A DNA stretch of 64,000 nt from CAHJWH01 sp965198905 (GTDB lineage: Bacteria; Pseudomonadota; Alphaproteobacteria; Caulobacterales; Caulobacteraceae), in contig OZ240678.1 of the NCBI GenBank assembly GCA_965198905.1, positions 620,001-684,000 of the forward strand, in the 5' to 3' direction. Made by a program: the position numbers and the translations under genes. Shown here one piece after another: positions 1 through 8,558 of the stretch. Within the stretch, counting starts at the first letter, position 1. Every line of letters begins with the position of its first letter. The notes beneath the pieces are model-generated. The model was not told where the DNA came from, did no database searches, and worked only from the letters and a program-made list of their open reading frames with translations.

Positions 1-1713
1 TTAGAACGGATAGTAGCGGAAGCTGGTCAGGATCAGGTTGTCGTGCGCTTCCGGCGCGCCGCCGATCCCGCTGAAGCCTTCCCGGGCCACGTAGGAATAC
101 TGCAGGCCCAACCGGATCTGACCCCAGGGGCCGGTGAAGGCCTTGTCCCAGGCCTGGAAGGTCAGTTCCGACAGCCTGCGGGTGTTGCCGGTGCAGGTGA
201 GAGTCGAGGCCTCGATCCCGCAGCCGAGGTTCACCGCATTAAAGCTGCCATAGCTGCCCTTGCCGCCGTCCGGCCGCTCGTCCTGCTCCTCGCCGCCGAC
301 GAAGTAGAGGTCGAGCGTCTTGGTGGCGTGCAGGGTGGCGGTCACCAGGCCCGCCGTCTCCTGGATGGCGGTGATCTTGCCGCTGGGGGTGAAGGCGATG
401 TCGGGCAGGCCGCTGGTGCCGTAGCGGCCTACGCCCTTGCCGGTGATGCCGGTGACCTGCACGTCCAGCAGACCCGGGACGATCTGGGTGGCCAGGCCGC
501 CGCCGATGCTGCCGACGTTCAAGGTGTTGGACTTCAGGGTCGTGCCGAACTGCTCGTAGAAGGAACGGTACAGGCCGAACACTTCCGCGTGAAGGTGGTG
601 GCCGAACACGTCCTCTTCCGCGGCCAGCTTGCCGACCACGTCGGGGACGTGGTTCAGCGACTGGGTGGCGGGGGCTACGCCGCTGACCGCGGTCACCACG
701 CCGTTGACGGTAGTGGTCGCGAGCGTTCCGGTGTCGCCGCCGAAGAAGTTGGCGCCGTTGTTGATGCTGGTGATCACGCCCGCCGCCGCCGGGGCGGAGC
801 CGCCGAAGGTGGTCTGCGGGTTCTCAACCGACACGGCCGCCCACAAGGTCTTGTTCAGGAAGTCCTTGGTCACTCGGAACTGCGGCTGGCGCGCCCAGAC
901 GTAGCCGACGTTGTACTGGGCGTCGATGTTAGGCGGCAGGACTTCGTTTCTCGGCGTGATGCCCTTGCTGTTCATGGTGACCAGCGACCACTCGTCGCCG
1001 GCCAGCAGGTGAACGCCCTCCTTGGCCCAGTCCATCGTGCCGTATATGACGCGGGTACGCAGATTGAAGGAGTTGGATTCGTTGGAGTTGGCGGTCTGGG
1101 CGGCGCCCAGGAAGTCGAACTCGGCGTAGGCCGAGAGCTTCAGGTCCGGATTGACGTCGCCTTCCACCAGGCCGGTGATCCGGCTCTGGCGGGCGGTGGC
1201 GCGCAGTTCCTCGGCGTGGCCGGCGCGGGTGATCGCATAGGGGATGGCGTTGAAGGGCGTGGCGACGTCGGACGCCAGGTTGTGCTCGCGATAGACGCCC
1301 GCCGCTTCGATGAAGCCGCCGGGGGTGATCTTCACACCCTTGAAGTAGATGCCGTCGTTTTTGGGCTTCAGCCTGTCGGCCTCGGCCGCCACGGCGACCG
1401 GGATGGACTGGATGATGGCGGCGGTGGCGTCGGCGTCGGCGGCCTGGGCGGACTCGACCTGCTCCGAAGCGGCCTGGGCGGAGGCGGCGGCCTGGGCGGC
1501 CTGGGCCTGGGTCTGGGCTTGCATGGCGCCTTGGGCGTTCAGCTGATCGCGCAGCGCCCGGACCTCTTCGCGCAGAGAGGACAGTTCAGAACCGCCCCCT
1601 TCGTGTCTGTGGACCACCTTCTTGTGAACGGCCGCCTGAGCCATCGCGCCAGCGCTCAGCGCCAGTACGGCGCCCAGCGTGGCCCCGCGCATCAGCGAGG
1701 TCTTGGTCGTCAT
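1..1713 (-). CDS. Outer-membrane porin-like beta-barrel protein (570 aa)
   Basis: The protein starts with a clear Sec signal peptide (MTTKTSLMRG, then a hydrophobic Ala/Leu stretch ending near AMAQA). A short coiled coil follows (about residues 43-60, SELSSLREEVRALRDQL), then a Gln/Ala-rich linker to about residue 95. The remaining ~470 residues are rich in alternating aromatic and polar residues and end in YYPF, with the terminal aromatic residue expected of a barrel strand. The N-terminal coiled coil before a barrel recalls DcaP-like porins, which trimerise and pass anions or small organic acids. The family call is from architecture and substrate cannot be read. The gene is complete; its stop is the first three bases of the window. 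Confidence 0.7.
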   Translation of the reverse strand: MTTKTSLMRGATLGAVLALSAGAMAQAAVHKKVVHRHEGGGSELSSLREEVRALRDQLNAQGAMQAQTQAQAAQAAASAQAASEQVESAQAADADATAAIIQSIPVAVAAEADRLKPKNDGIYFKGVKITPGGFIEAAGVYREHNLASDVATPFNAIPYAITRAGHAEELRATARQSRITGLVEGDVNPDLKLSAYAEFDFLGAAQTANSNESNSFNLRTRVIYGTMDWAKEGVHLLAGDEWSLVTMNSKGITPRNEVLPPNIDAQYNVGYVWARQPQFRVTKDFLNKTLWAAVSVENPQTTFGGSAPAAAGVITSINNGANFFGGDTGTLATTTVNGVVTAVSGVAPATQSLNHVPDVVGKLAAEEDVFGHHLHAEVFGLYRSFYEQFGTTLKSNTLNVGSIGGGLATQIVPGLLDVQVTGITGKGVGRYGTSGLPDIAFTPSGKITAIQETAGLVTATLHATKTLDLYFVGGEEQDERPDGGKGSYGSFNAVNLGCGIEASTLTCTGNTRRLSELTFQAWDKAFTGPWGQIRLGLQYSYVAREGFSGIGGAPEAHDNLILTSFRYYPF

Positions 1714-1867
1714 AGGTGTAGTCCCCTGTCCCCGGCGCGGACGGGTCCGTCGCGCTGAGAAGGGGCGTTACCGTTGCTGCGTGATGCTCTTGCTACGCTT
1801 AGACGACACTATTGTAACAAGCGGGGGGACGTCGGGCCTCCGCGACTTTCGCGCCACAGTTTGGCCT

Positions 1868-3517
1868 TCAATAGCCGAGCCGGTTCCAGAAGGCGCAGCG
1901 GTGACGCACGGCGAAGTCGCTCGTGATCGAGACGCCGTCGGGGCGGAGCTGCAGCGGGCCGCCGCCGTGATCCGCCGGCCAGGCCGGCGCTCCCGCCACG
2001 ACCGGCTCTCCCGACCGGGCGAACGCGCCCCACCAGGCCTGCATCCGGTCGGACAGGACCTGCTGGGCGGGATCGAACTTGGCCGGGTTGGCCGCGACCC
2101 AGGGCGTCTGCAGCACGTAGACGATCTCGGAGCCGTGAAACGCCTTCAGCGGCGGCGTGAACAGCGCGTGCGGGAGGTCGTTGACCGCGTGGGGGTCGTC
2201 GAACTCGTAGGCATGGACGGGGACACGCCGCTCTAACAGGGCGTTGGTGGTGAGGGCGGGACAGGCGAAGGTGGAGTCGGTGACGACGTCGGCATAGGCG
2301 AGCCCCGGCGAACGTGCGGCCTCCGCAGCATACTCCGCCAGCACCTGGGGGGTCTGGTCGAGGAAGAAGTCGCTGATGATCTTTTTGTAGCTACCGTAGG
2401 TGTAAAGTCCGAACTTGAGCCGGTCGAGGTCGAGGAACAGCCTCGCCTCGTCGTGATTGGTGCCGTCGATCACCGGCACGGCGGCGAAGCGGCCCTGCTC
2501 GAACGCCTGGCGCGGCGACAGCGGCAGGGCGGCGGTCCCGTCGGCGTTGGTCCAGGACTCCTTCCCCAACAGGCCGCGGCGGTGGGGTTTGGCCTTCAGC
2601 AGCCTCTCCACGGGAAGGGCGCGCAGGCACGCGGCGGCGGTGGCCGGATCGGCGCATCCGAGATCGGCCGCCATCTGCACGCCACCCTCCTCGGCCACGT
2701 GCTCCCGGATCGTGGAGTCCGGCGAGGTACACGCCCCGCTCTCTATGATGGCGCGCTGGAAAAGGCCCTGCGCGGCCGGCGCCGCCAGCTGCTCGCACAC
2801 GCTCCAACCCCCGGCCGACTCGCCGAAGAGGGTCACGTTTGCGGGGTCGCCCCCGAACTGGGCGATGTTGGCCCGCACCCAGCGGAGCGCCGCCTGCTGG
2901 TCCAGTAGGGCGTAATCGCCCGAGCCGCCGCCCTCCGCGCTCAGCGCCGGATGGGCGAGGAAGCCCAGCGCGCCCAGCCGATAGTTCATGTCCACGGTGA
3001 CCACGCCTTGGCGCTGGGCCAGGCGGCTGAGGTCGTATTGGGTGTTGTAGCCGATGTCGTAGCCGCCGCCGTAGACCCACACCATGACCGGGAGCCGCCC
3101 GCCCGCGGGCGCTGTGGTCGGCGTATAGACGTTCAGGGTCAGGCAATCCTCAGACTGGCGCCCGGACCCGGGGATGGCCTTCTGGGGACAGAGCGCGCCG
3201 GCCCGGGTGGCGTCACGCGTCTCGACCCAGGGCGCGGCCGGCTGGGGCGCGCGCCAGCGGAGCGCATCCACCGGCGGCGCGGCGAAGGGCAGGCCCAGGA
3301 AGGCCCGCCCCTGCGGCGTCGCCACCCCGCGCACCGGCCCGTCGACGGTGGCCACTACGTCCGGCTGCGCCTGGGGGCTGCGCACCAGATAGCCGACGGT
3401 CCCGGGATGCAGGGCGCAACCGCCCAGGCCCGCCGCAAGCAAGGCCGCCACGCCGGCCGACCGGGCCAGACGCCTCGCCTCGAAGACGTCAAACAGCGGC
3501 GAGCAGGATCGGGGCAT
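1868..3517 (-). CDS. Type-B carboxylesterase, probable lipoprotein (549 aa)
   Basis: This is an alpha/beta-hydrolase of the carboxylesterase type B (COesterase) family, at the usual ~530-550 residue length. The nucleophile elbow is GESAGG, an acidic residue follows in NHDEARLF, and the catalytic His lies in KAFHGSEIVYVL, which completes the expected Ser-Glu-His triad. The oxyanion-hole segment VYGGGYDIGY is present. The N-terminus has a hydrophobic run ending in GLGGC, a plausible lipobox, so the enzyme is probably a membrane-anchored periplasmic or outer-membrane lipoprotein. Such enzymes hydrolyse carboxyl esters of broad structure and the substrate is not predictable. It is monocistronic, between a porin and a tRNA gene. 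Confidence 0.85.
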   Translation of the reverse strand: MPRSCSPLFDVFEARRLARSAGVAALLAAGLGGCALHPGTVGYLVRSPQAQPDVVATVDGPVRGVATPQGRAFLGLPFAAPPVDALRWRAPQPAAPWVETRDATRAGALCPQKAIPGSGRQSEDCLTLNVYTPTTAPAGGRLPVMVWVYGGGYDIGYNTQYDLSRLAQRQGVVTVDMNYRLGALGFLAHPALSAEGGGSGDYALLDQQAALRWVRANIAQFGGDPANVTLFGESAGGWSVCEQLAAPAAQGLFQRAIIESGACTSPDSTIREHVAEEGGVQMAADLGCADPATAAACLRALPVERLLKAKPHRRGLLGKESWTNADGTAALPLSPRQAFEQGRFAAVPVIDGTNHDEARLFLDLDRLKFGLYTYGSYKKIISDFFLDQTPQVLAEYAAEAARSPGLAYADVVTDSTFACPALTTNALLERRVPVHAYEFDDPHAVNDLPHALFTPPLKAFHGSEIVYVLQTPWVAANPAKFDPAQQVLSDRMQAWWGAFARSGEPVVAGAPAWPADHGGGPLQLRPDGVSITSDFAVRHRCAFWNRLGY

Positions 3518-3738
3518 GTAACCTCTGGGTCATGCAGCGTGGGTTGCGCGACAAAGACGCGGGGCGCGCGCGCCATCCGAACGGGGTAGCGGCCATCCGG
3601 TTCGCCGGAGGGCGCGGGGCCTAATCCGATTTAAACTTTCAAGCTCCTGAGCCGTCCGAACCGGCCCTCGCAGGCGGCGGCGATCTGGATGGCGCGCGGC
3701 TCCGGCCCGCCCGCAACGCCTAGAGAACAGCTCGGGAA

Positions 3739-3815
3739 TGGTGGGCGGTGAGGGGTTCGAACCCGCGACCTTCTGGGTGTAAACCAGACGCTCTGACCAG
3801 CTGAGCTAACCGCCC
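3739..3815 (-). tRNA. tRNA-Val (anticodon TAC)
   Basis: Read on the minus strand, a 7-bp acceptor stem GGGCGGT/ACCGCCC encloses a D arm (TTAGCTCAGCTGGTCAGAG), a 5-bp anticodon stem TCTGG/CCAGA with loop TTTACAC, and a T arm with GGTTCGAACCC. The middle of the anticodon loop is TAC, which decodes GTA (valine). The discriminator base is A and the 3' CCA is encoded in the DNA. No integrase gene or duplicated 3' tRNA end is nearby, so there is no sign that it serves as an attachment site. Confidence 0.95.
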
Positions 3816-3843
3816 CTAAAAAGCCCGAGCGGTCGACGCCTGA

Positions 3844-3889
3844 GCGAAACCCCTCGCCTCGCGGCCGTGACGGCCTGCGGGGCGAGAGG
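3844..3889 (-). terminator. Candidate intrinsic terminator after the HU gene
   Basis: Downstream of the HU stop on the minus strand, arms CCTCTCGCC and GGCGAGGGG can pair around an inner GGCCG-TCA-CGGCC hairpin. The second arm is followed by a short T-rich TTTCGCT. The U-tract is weak, so this is a candidate only. It lies between HU and tRNA-Val. Confidence 0.45.
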
Positions 3890-3902
3890 CAGGCGAGCCG
3901 GC

Positions 3903-4241
3903 CTACTTCTTGGCGGCGGCCTTCTTGGCGGGGGCCTTGGTCGGCTTGGCGCCGGCCTTGGCGGCGGCGGGCATGACGGCTTCCTTGAGGCTCTTGGTCG
4001 GGCGGAACTTCACCGATTTGCTGGCCGGGATCTGGATGCTCTCGCCGGTTGCGGGGTTGCGGCCCTGGCGCGCGGCGCGGTCGGAGATTTCGAAGATGCC
4101 GAGCCCGGACAGGCTGACCTTGTCGCCAGCCTTCAGCGCGTCGGATACGCCGGACAGCACGGCCTCGACCACGCGGCCGGCCTGGGCCTTATCCAGATCG
4201 GCGGTCTCGGCCACCTTGGCGATGAGTTCGGCTTGATTCAT
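3903..4241 (-). CDS. hup: HU-family DNA-binding protein with a Lys/Ala-rich tail (112 aa)
   Basis: HU proteins are small dimeric nucleoid proteins that bend DNA. Residues 1-90 follow the family closely: MNQAELIAKVAE at the start, the GLGIFEI segment, and the DNA-arm region GRNPATGESIQIPASKSVKFRP. The C-terminus adds about 20 residues of Ala/Lys/Pro (KAPAKKAAAKK), so the protein is longer than the usual 90 residues. Lysine-rich HU tails of this type occur in several alphaproteobacteria and are thought to add non-specific DNA contacts. The start at 4241 is chosen because AGGAG lies 6-7 bases upstream and because homology begins exactly there. A longer frame upstream is not protein-like. Confidence 0.93.
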   Translation of the reverse strand: MNQAELIAKVAETADLDKAQAGRVVEAVLSGVSDALKAGDKVSLSGLGIFEISDRAARQGRNPATGESIQIPASKSVKFRPTKSLKEAVMPAAAKAGAKPTKAPAKKAAAKK

Positions 4242-4480
4242 AATTTTCTCCTGAGGCCTGACGGAGCCGAAGCCTGGTTTTCGCTCTGAGCGGACGGGCA
4301 CACAACATCGCCGTAGCCGCCGAGCCCCTCCGTCGATGCGACGCGCTATCCCTGACAGCTCAGCAATCTTGGTCAAGACGCATTGCGCGCTTCGCAGTTG
4401 CGAAATTCGCTGGCGTTGCGAGCGTTGAGGGTCCGACGCTCGGGCTATCTGCGGCCTCCGGGCGCGTCTAGAAGGCGGCC

Positions 4481-5929
4481 ATGAGCGCCGACGCCCACGC
4501 CTCCCGCGACGCCCCGGTCGCTCACGCGGCGCCGAACACCGACGCCCGGCCGAGCCATCCCCGCCTCGTGCTCGCCACCAGTATCCTGGCCTCCAGCCTA
4601 GCTTTCGTCGACGGCTCGGTGGTCAATGTCGGCCTGTCGGCGATCGGACGCAGCCTGTCGGCGAGCCCCGGGATGCTGCCCTGGGTGGTGGACGCCTACC
4701 TGCTGCCGCTGAGCGCGCTGCTGCTGCTCGGCGGCTCGGCCGGGGACCGCTTCGGCCGGCGACGGCTTCTCATAGGCGGGATCGTGCTGTTCGCCCTCGC
4801 CTCCGCGGCCTGCGCCTTCGCGCCGAGCCTGCCCTTCCTGCTCGCCGGCCGGCTGGTGCAGGGGATCGGGGCGGCCATGCTGATGCCCAACAGCCTGGCG
4901 ATCCTGGGCCAAACCTTCTCCGGCGAGGCCAAGGGGCGGGCCATCGGGGTGTGGGCGGCGACGGCGGCGGTGGCGGGGGCGGTCGGCCCGGTGCTCGGCG
5001 GCGCGCTCATCGATGCGGTCAGCTGGCGCGCCATCTTCCTGCTGAATCTGCCCCTGGCCGCCGCCGCCGTCTTCCTGGCCTGGCGATACGTGCCCGCCGA
5101 CCGAAACGGGCGCGACCAGCCGCTGGACACGCCGGGCGGAGTGCTGGCGACTCTCGGCCTGGGCGCGCTGACCTGGTCGCTGATCGTGGGGACGGGCCGA
5201 AGCGGCTGGACGCCTGAGGCGCTCGGCGCGGCCGGGGGCGCGGTCGTCCTTCTGGCGCTGTTCGTGGGGCTGGAGAAGCGGCGGGGCGAGCGGGCCATGA
5301 TGCCGCTGTCGCTGTTCGCCTCGCGCACCTTCGTGGGCCTGACCCTTTTCACCTTCTGCCTGTACGGCGCGCTCGGCGGGCTGCTGGTGCTGCTGCCCTA
5401 TGTGCTGATCAAGGCGTCCGGCTACGCCGCGACCGCGGCGGGCGCGGCGCTGCTGCCCCTGCCCCTGGTGATCTCGGTGGCGTCGCCGATGATGGGGAGC
5501 GTGGCGGGTCGGATCGGGTCGCGCATACCGCTGGCCATCGCGCCCCTGATCGTGGGCGGCGGCTTCCTGCTCGCCCTGCGGATCGGCGCCGGCGTCGACT
5601 ACTGGACCGGGGTGCTGCCGGCCATGCTGCTGATCGCGGTCGGCATGAGCGGGGCGGCCGCGCCGCTCACCACCGCGGTGCTGAGCTCCGTCGATCCGCG
5701 CCACACAGGCTCCGCGTCCGGCTTCAACAGCGCGGTGGCGCGGACGGGCGGGCTGGTGGCCACGGCCCTGCTGGCCTTCGTCCTCGCCGCCCCGCACGAC
5801 CGGCTGATCGCGGCCTTCCACACCGCCGCGCTGGCCGGCGCCGTGGTCTGCGCGGTGGCCTCCGCCTGCGCCTTCCTGCTCATCGAGAAGCACGTCGCCG
5901 ACCCCAAGCCGGCGCCGAAGCAGGACTAG
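4481..5929 (+). CDS. MFS drug:H+ antiporter, DHA2 (14-TM) family (482 aa)
   Basis: An EmrB/QacA-type major-facilitator efflux pump in the inner membrane. Motif A appears as GDRFGRRR (residues 88-95), the DHA2-specific motif as DGSVVNVGL (44-52), and an antiporter motif C as GAVGPVLGGAL (about residue 165). About 14 hydrophobic segments are visible, which matches the length. Such pumps export hydrophobic cations, dyes or antibiotics against protons. No regulator or membrane-fusion partner is adjacent, and the gene is transcribed divergently from HU. The substrate cannot be inferred. Confidence 0.88.
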   Translation: MSADAHASRDAPVAHAAPNTDARPSHPRLVLATSILASSLAFVDGSVVNVGLSAIGRSLSASPGMLPWVVDAYLLPLSALLLLGGSAGDRFGRRRLLIGGIVLFALASAACAFAPSLPFLLAGRLVQGIGAAMLMPNSLAILGQTFSGEAKGRAIGVWAATAAVAGAVGPVLGGALIDAVSWRAIFLLNLPLAAAAVFLAWRYVPADRNGRDQPLDTPGGVLATLGLGALTWSLIVGTGRSGWTPEALGAAGGAVVLLALFVGLEKRRGERAMMPLSLFASRTFVGLTLFTFCLYGALGGLLVLLPYVLIKASGYAATAAGAALLPLPLVISVASPMMGSVAGRIGSRIPLAIAPLIVGGGFLLALRIGAGVDYWTGVLPAMLLIAVGMSGAAAPLTTAVLSSVDPRHTGSASGFNSAVARTGGLVATALLAFVLAAPHDRLIAAFHTAALAGAVVCAVASACAFLLIEKHVADPKPAPKQD

Positions 5930-6060
5930 ACCCGGTGGCGTCATTTGGACGCAGCACCCTGCGGCCAAGGTTGAGCCTGCGGTGCAAAACGGCCACACGC
6001 ACGTCATCACCCACAAGGACCTGGCGGCTCGCGCACTCTGCGGGCGGCCTCAGCGTTTGA

Positions 6061-6693
6061 ATGAGCCTCGCGCGTCGACACCTGCTCCAGTTCGGCCTCG
6101 TCGCCGGCGCCACCTCCGCCATGGGCGCCCTCGCCTTGCAGCCGCACCGGGCGGCAGGCGCCGCGATGCAGACCGTAGCGGCGCGCGCCGAGCCGGCGGC
6201 GGCCAGGGTCGCGAGCGTCCTGTGGCCGACCCGCATGGTCGAGCAGCGCCGCGCCTACCTGCACAACCTGCACACCGGCGACACCTTGGACGCCGTCTAT
6301 TACGAGAACGGCCGCTACGTCCCCGACGCCCTGGCCGAGGCCATGCGGGTGCTGCGCGACTGGCGCAACGGCGAGGAGCACGTGATGGACCCGCGCCTGT
6401 TCGACGTGCTGCACGCCATCCACACCAAACTGGACGCCAAGGTCCCGTTCCAGATCATCTCCGGCTACCGCTCGCCCGAAACCAACGCCATGATGCACGA
6501 GCGCAGCTCCGGCGTAGCCGCCCACAGCCAGCACATGCTGGGCAAGGCCTCCGATATCCGCTTGCAGGGCGTGGAGCTGACCAACCTGCACCGGGCGGCT
6601 ATGAGCCTGGGCGCCGGCGGGGTCGGCTTCTATCCCGTATCCAACTTCGTGCACGTCGACGTGGCGGCGGTCCGACACTGGACGGGAGTCTGA
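6061..6693 (+). CDS. Tat-exported DUF882/M15-like zinc peptidase (210 aa)
   Basis: This is a YcbK/DUF882-type protein of the peptidase M15 fold, related to VanX/VanY-type murein carboxypeptidases. The probable zinc ligands are H158 (SQHMLGKASD), D165 and H198 (FVHVDVA), and the family segment ISGYRSPETN precedes them. The N-terminus has a twin Arg followed by a hydrophobic stretch (ARRHLLQFGLVAGATSA), so export by Tat is likely. Proteins of this group are periplasmic and thought to act on peptidoglycan. It stands alone between an efflux pump and a convergent epoxide hydrolase. Confidence 0.82.
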   Translation: MSLARRHLLQFGLVAGATSAMGALALQPHRAAGAAMQTVAARAEPAAARVASVLWPTRMVEQRRAYLHNLHTGDTLDAVYYENGRYVPDALAEAMRVLRDWRNGEEHVMDPRLFDVLHAIHTKLDAKVPFQIISGYRSPETNAMMHERSSGVAAHSQHMLGKASDIRLQGVELTNLHRAAMSLGAGGVGFYPVSNFVHVDVAAVRHWTGV

Positions 6694-6719
6694 CACCCGC
6701 GGCGGTCGAGGCTCACCGT

Positions 6720-6847
6720 CTCGATCCTCCCCTCTTGGGGGAGGGGGACCACCCGCAGGGTGGTGCAGGGGGCGACGCTGCGGCGTCCGGCGTGGAGAAA
6801 CCCCTCAGTCGGCTTCGCCGACAGCTCCCCCAGCGGGGAAGCATCTC
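6720..6847. repeat. Dispersed intergenic repeat, copy A
   Basis: This GC-rich block of about 128 bp contains small inverted repeats: CCTCCCCT..GGGGGAGG, ACCACCC..GGGTGGT, GTCGGCTTCGCCGAC and CTCCCCCAGCGGGG. It closely resembles copy D at 27752-27876 over its whole length and shares its termini (CTCGATCCTCC at the left, GCATCT at the right) with copies B, E and F. It lies between two convergent genes. It has no coding content that I can support. Confidence 0.8.
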
Positions 6848-6926
6848 CCATAGAGCGGGATAGCTTTCAGCATAACGCCAGCCGTCGCCTCATGGCCGAA
6901 TGTGAGGTCGGCGACTTCAGCCGCCG

Positions 6927-7898
6927 TCAAAGCCCGCCGAGGAAGCGGATCAGGGCCGAATTGACCTCTTCGGATCGCTCCTGCTGGGTCCAGTGGCCGC
7001 ATCCCGGCAGCAGGATGGTTTCGCGCAACAGCGGAACGTCGCGCTTCAGCCCCTCGATGGCGCGCATCATGCCGGGGAATCGCACCACCAGGTCCTTGTC
7101 CCCCGCCATGTAGAGGGCGGGAACAGTGACGGGAGAGCCTGCGTAAGGAGCCAGCAGCTCCCAGTTGCGGTCGATGTTACGATACCAGTTCAGCCCCCCG
7201 GCGAACCCGCTCCGGGCGAACGCGGCGGTGAAGACGTCCAGCTCGGCCTGGGACAGCCAGGCGGGCGGCTCGGCCGGAACCCGCAGGCCGTCCAGGAACC
7301 CCGCGCCATTGCGCACCATCCCCGGGGCCGCCGCGGCGTCGGTCGCCTCGAACCCGCCCGTCAGGACAGCCCGCATGGTGCGGGCGACATCGTGCTGCAG
7401 CTCCGCCTCCGCCACGCCTGGGGCCTGGAAGTAGAGCTGGTAGAACATCGCATCCTCGGTGCGGGGCATCGCCGTGGCGGGCCGGACCTTGCCGCGGGGA
7501 CGGTACGGCACGCTCAGTCCCGCCACCGCCCGGAAACGGTCGGGGCGCATCAGGGCCGCGTGCCACGCCACCGGCGCGCCCCAGTCGTGGCCCACGATCA
7601 CCGCCTGGTCGACCTCAAGCGCATCCAGCAGCCCCACCATGTCGCCCACCAGGTGGAACAGGGTGTACTGGTCGATGGCCGACGGCCGCTCCGTCTCGCC
7701 ATAGCCGCGCATGTCCGGGGCGATGGCGCGATAGCCCGCGTCCGCCAGGGGCAGCATCTGTCGCCGCCAGGACCAGCTGGTCTCCGGGAAGCCGTGACAG
7801 AACAGTACGACCGGACCGCTTCCCTGCTCGGCGAAGTGGATGCGGATGCCGTTGGCGTCGACGGTTCGGTGCTGGAGCGTGCTCATCTTGATCGACAT
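6927..7898 (-). CDS. Alpha/beta-hydrolase, epoxide hydrolase type (323 aa)
   Basis: Epoxide hydrolases open epoxides to diols through an Asp nucleophile. Here the nucleophile elbow is GHDWGAPVAWH, with Asp where lipases have Ser. The oxyanion motif is HGFPETSWSW and the catalytic His lies in LPGCGHWTQQE near the end. The cap domain lies between about residues 140 and 230. Length fits soluble bacterial epoxide hydrolases; some relatives are haloalkane or fluoroacetate dehalogenases, which remain possible. The start at 7898 is preferred over two upstream Met codons because AAAGG lies 6 bases upstream and homology starts shortly after. It is divergent from the DUF1003 gene. Confidence 0.85.
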   Translation of the reverse strand: MSIKMSTLQHRTVDANGIRIHFAEQGSGPVVLFCHGFPETSWSWRRQMLPLADAGYRAIAPDMRGYGETERPSAIDQYTLFHLVGDMVGLLDALEVDQAVIVGHDWGAPVAWHAALMRPDRFRAVAGLSVPYRPRGKVRPATAMPRTEDAMFYQLYFQAPGVAEAELQHDVARTMRAVLTGGFEATDAAAAPGMVRNGAGFLDGLRVPAEPPAWLSQAELDVFTAAFARSGFAGGLNWYRNIDRNWELLAPYAGSPVTVPALYMAGDKDLVVRFPGMMRAIEGLKRDVPLLRETILLPGCGHWTQQERSEEVNSALIRFLGGL

Positions 7899-8001
7899 AC
7901 CGCGCCTTTCGCGCGCCCATGTCACGCCCGCGAAGGTTCTTGAAGTCTCACGCGAGTTGTAGAAGCGCGGATATCGAAGCGCCGCCGGGGCCGACCGCTG
8001 C

Positions 8002-8547
8002 ATGACGACTCCTCTTTGCGAGCACCTGTCCCAGACCCTGCTGCACAAGCCCTACGCGGACCTGCCGCAGGTGCAGCAGCAGGTGATCGACGCCGTCGCG
8101 AGGGAGTCGCCAACCGACGTCTCGCCCGAACTTCAGACGCCACGGTTCGGGGACCGGCTGGCCGACAGGGTCGCGCGCGTCGGCGGATCGTGGGGCTTCA
8201 TCCTGGTCTTCGGCCTGGTGCTGTTCGGCTGGATGCTGCTGAACAGCCCGATGATGAAGCCGCTGGGCGTCGTGTTCGACCCCTACCCCTTCATCTTCCT
8301 CAACCTGATGCTTTCCACCATCGCCGCGGTCCAGGCGCCCATCATCATGATGAGCCAGAACCGCGCCGCCTCCACCGATCGCATCTCGGCTGAGCACGAC
8401 TATGCGGTGAACCTGCGGGCGGAGCTGGAAATCCTGCGCCTGCACGACCGACTGGACGCCATCGAGGCCGGCGCTCTGGCGAAGATGCTCGACCAGCAGG
8501 CGGGCATCCTGAAAAGCCTGGCAACGCAGGCGCAGACGTCCATTTGA
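8002..8547 (+). CDS. DUF1003 membrane protein (181 aa)
   Basis: DUF1003 proteins are small inner-membrane proteins of unknown role. This one has a soluble N-terminal ~55 residues, the family motif DRLADRVARVGGSWGFI, a first membrane helix (FILVFGLVLFGWMLL), a short loop with FDPYPFIFLNL, a second helix (NLMLSTIAAVQAPIIMM), and the conserved tail motif SQNRAASTDR followed by a helical region. Length and motif order match the family. It ends 11 bases before the hybrid kinase on the same strand, so the two may be co-transcribed. Confidence 0.85.
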   Translation: MTTPLCEHLSQTLLHKPYADLPQVQQQVIDAVARESPTDVSPELQTPRFGDRLADRVARVGGSWGFILVFGLVLFGWMLLNSPMMKPLGVVFDPYPFIFLNLMLSTIAAVQAPIIMMSQNRAASTDRISAEHDYAVNLRAELEILRLHDRLDAIEAGALAKMLDQQAGILKSLATQAQTSI

Positions 8548-8558
8548 GCTTTGATTGA

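Noticed and set aside
43..1758. Long open frame antisense to the porin gene
   Set aside because: The sequence is Gly/Arg/Val-rich with no domain or signal and mirrors the codon bias of the real gene on the other strand. GC-rich genomes give many such shadows.
3739..3815. tRNA-Val as integration site of an island
   Set aside because: No integrase gene or repeat of the tRNA 3' end in the neighbouring 10 kb, and flanking genes look like core or ordinary accessory genes.
4242..4376. N-terminal extension of HU by 45 residues
   Set aside because: An AGGAG Shine-Dalgarno and the family N-terminus fix the start at 4241; the extension is basic and unrelated to HU.
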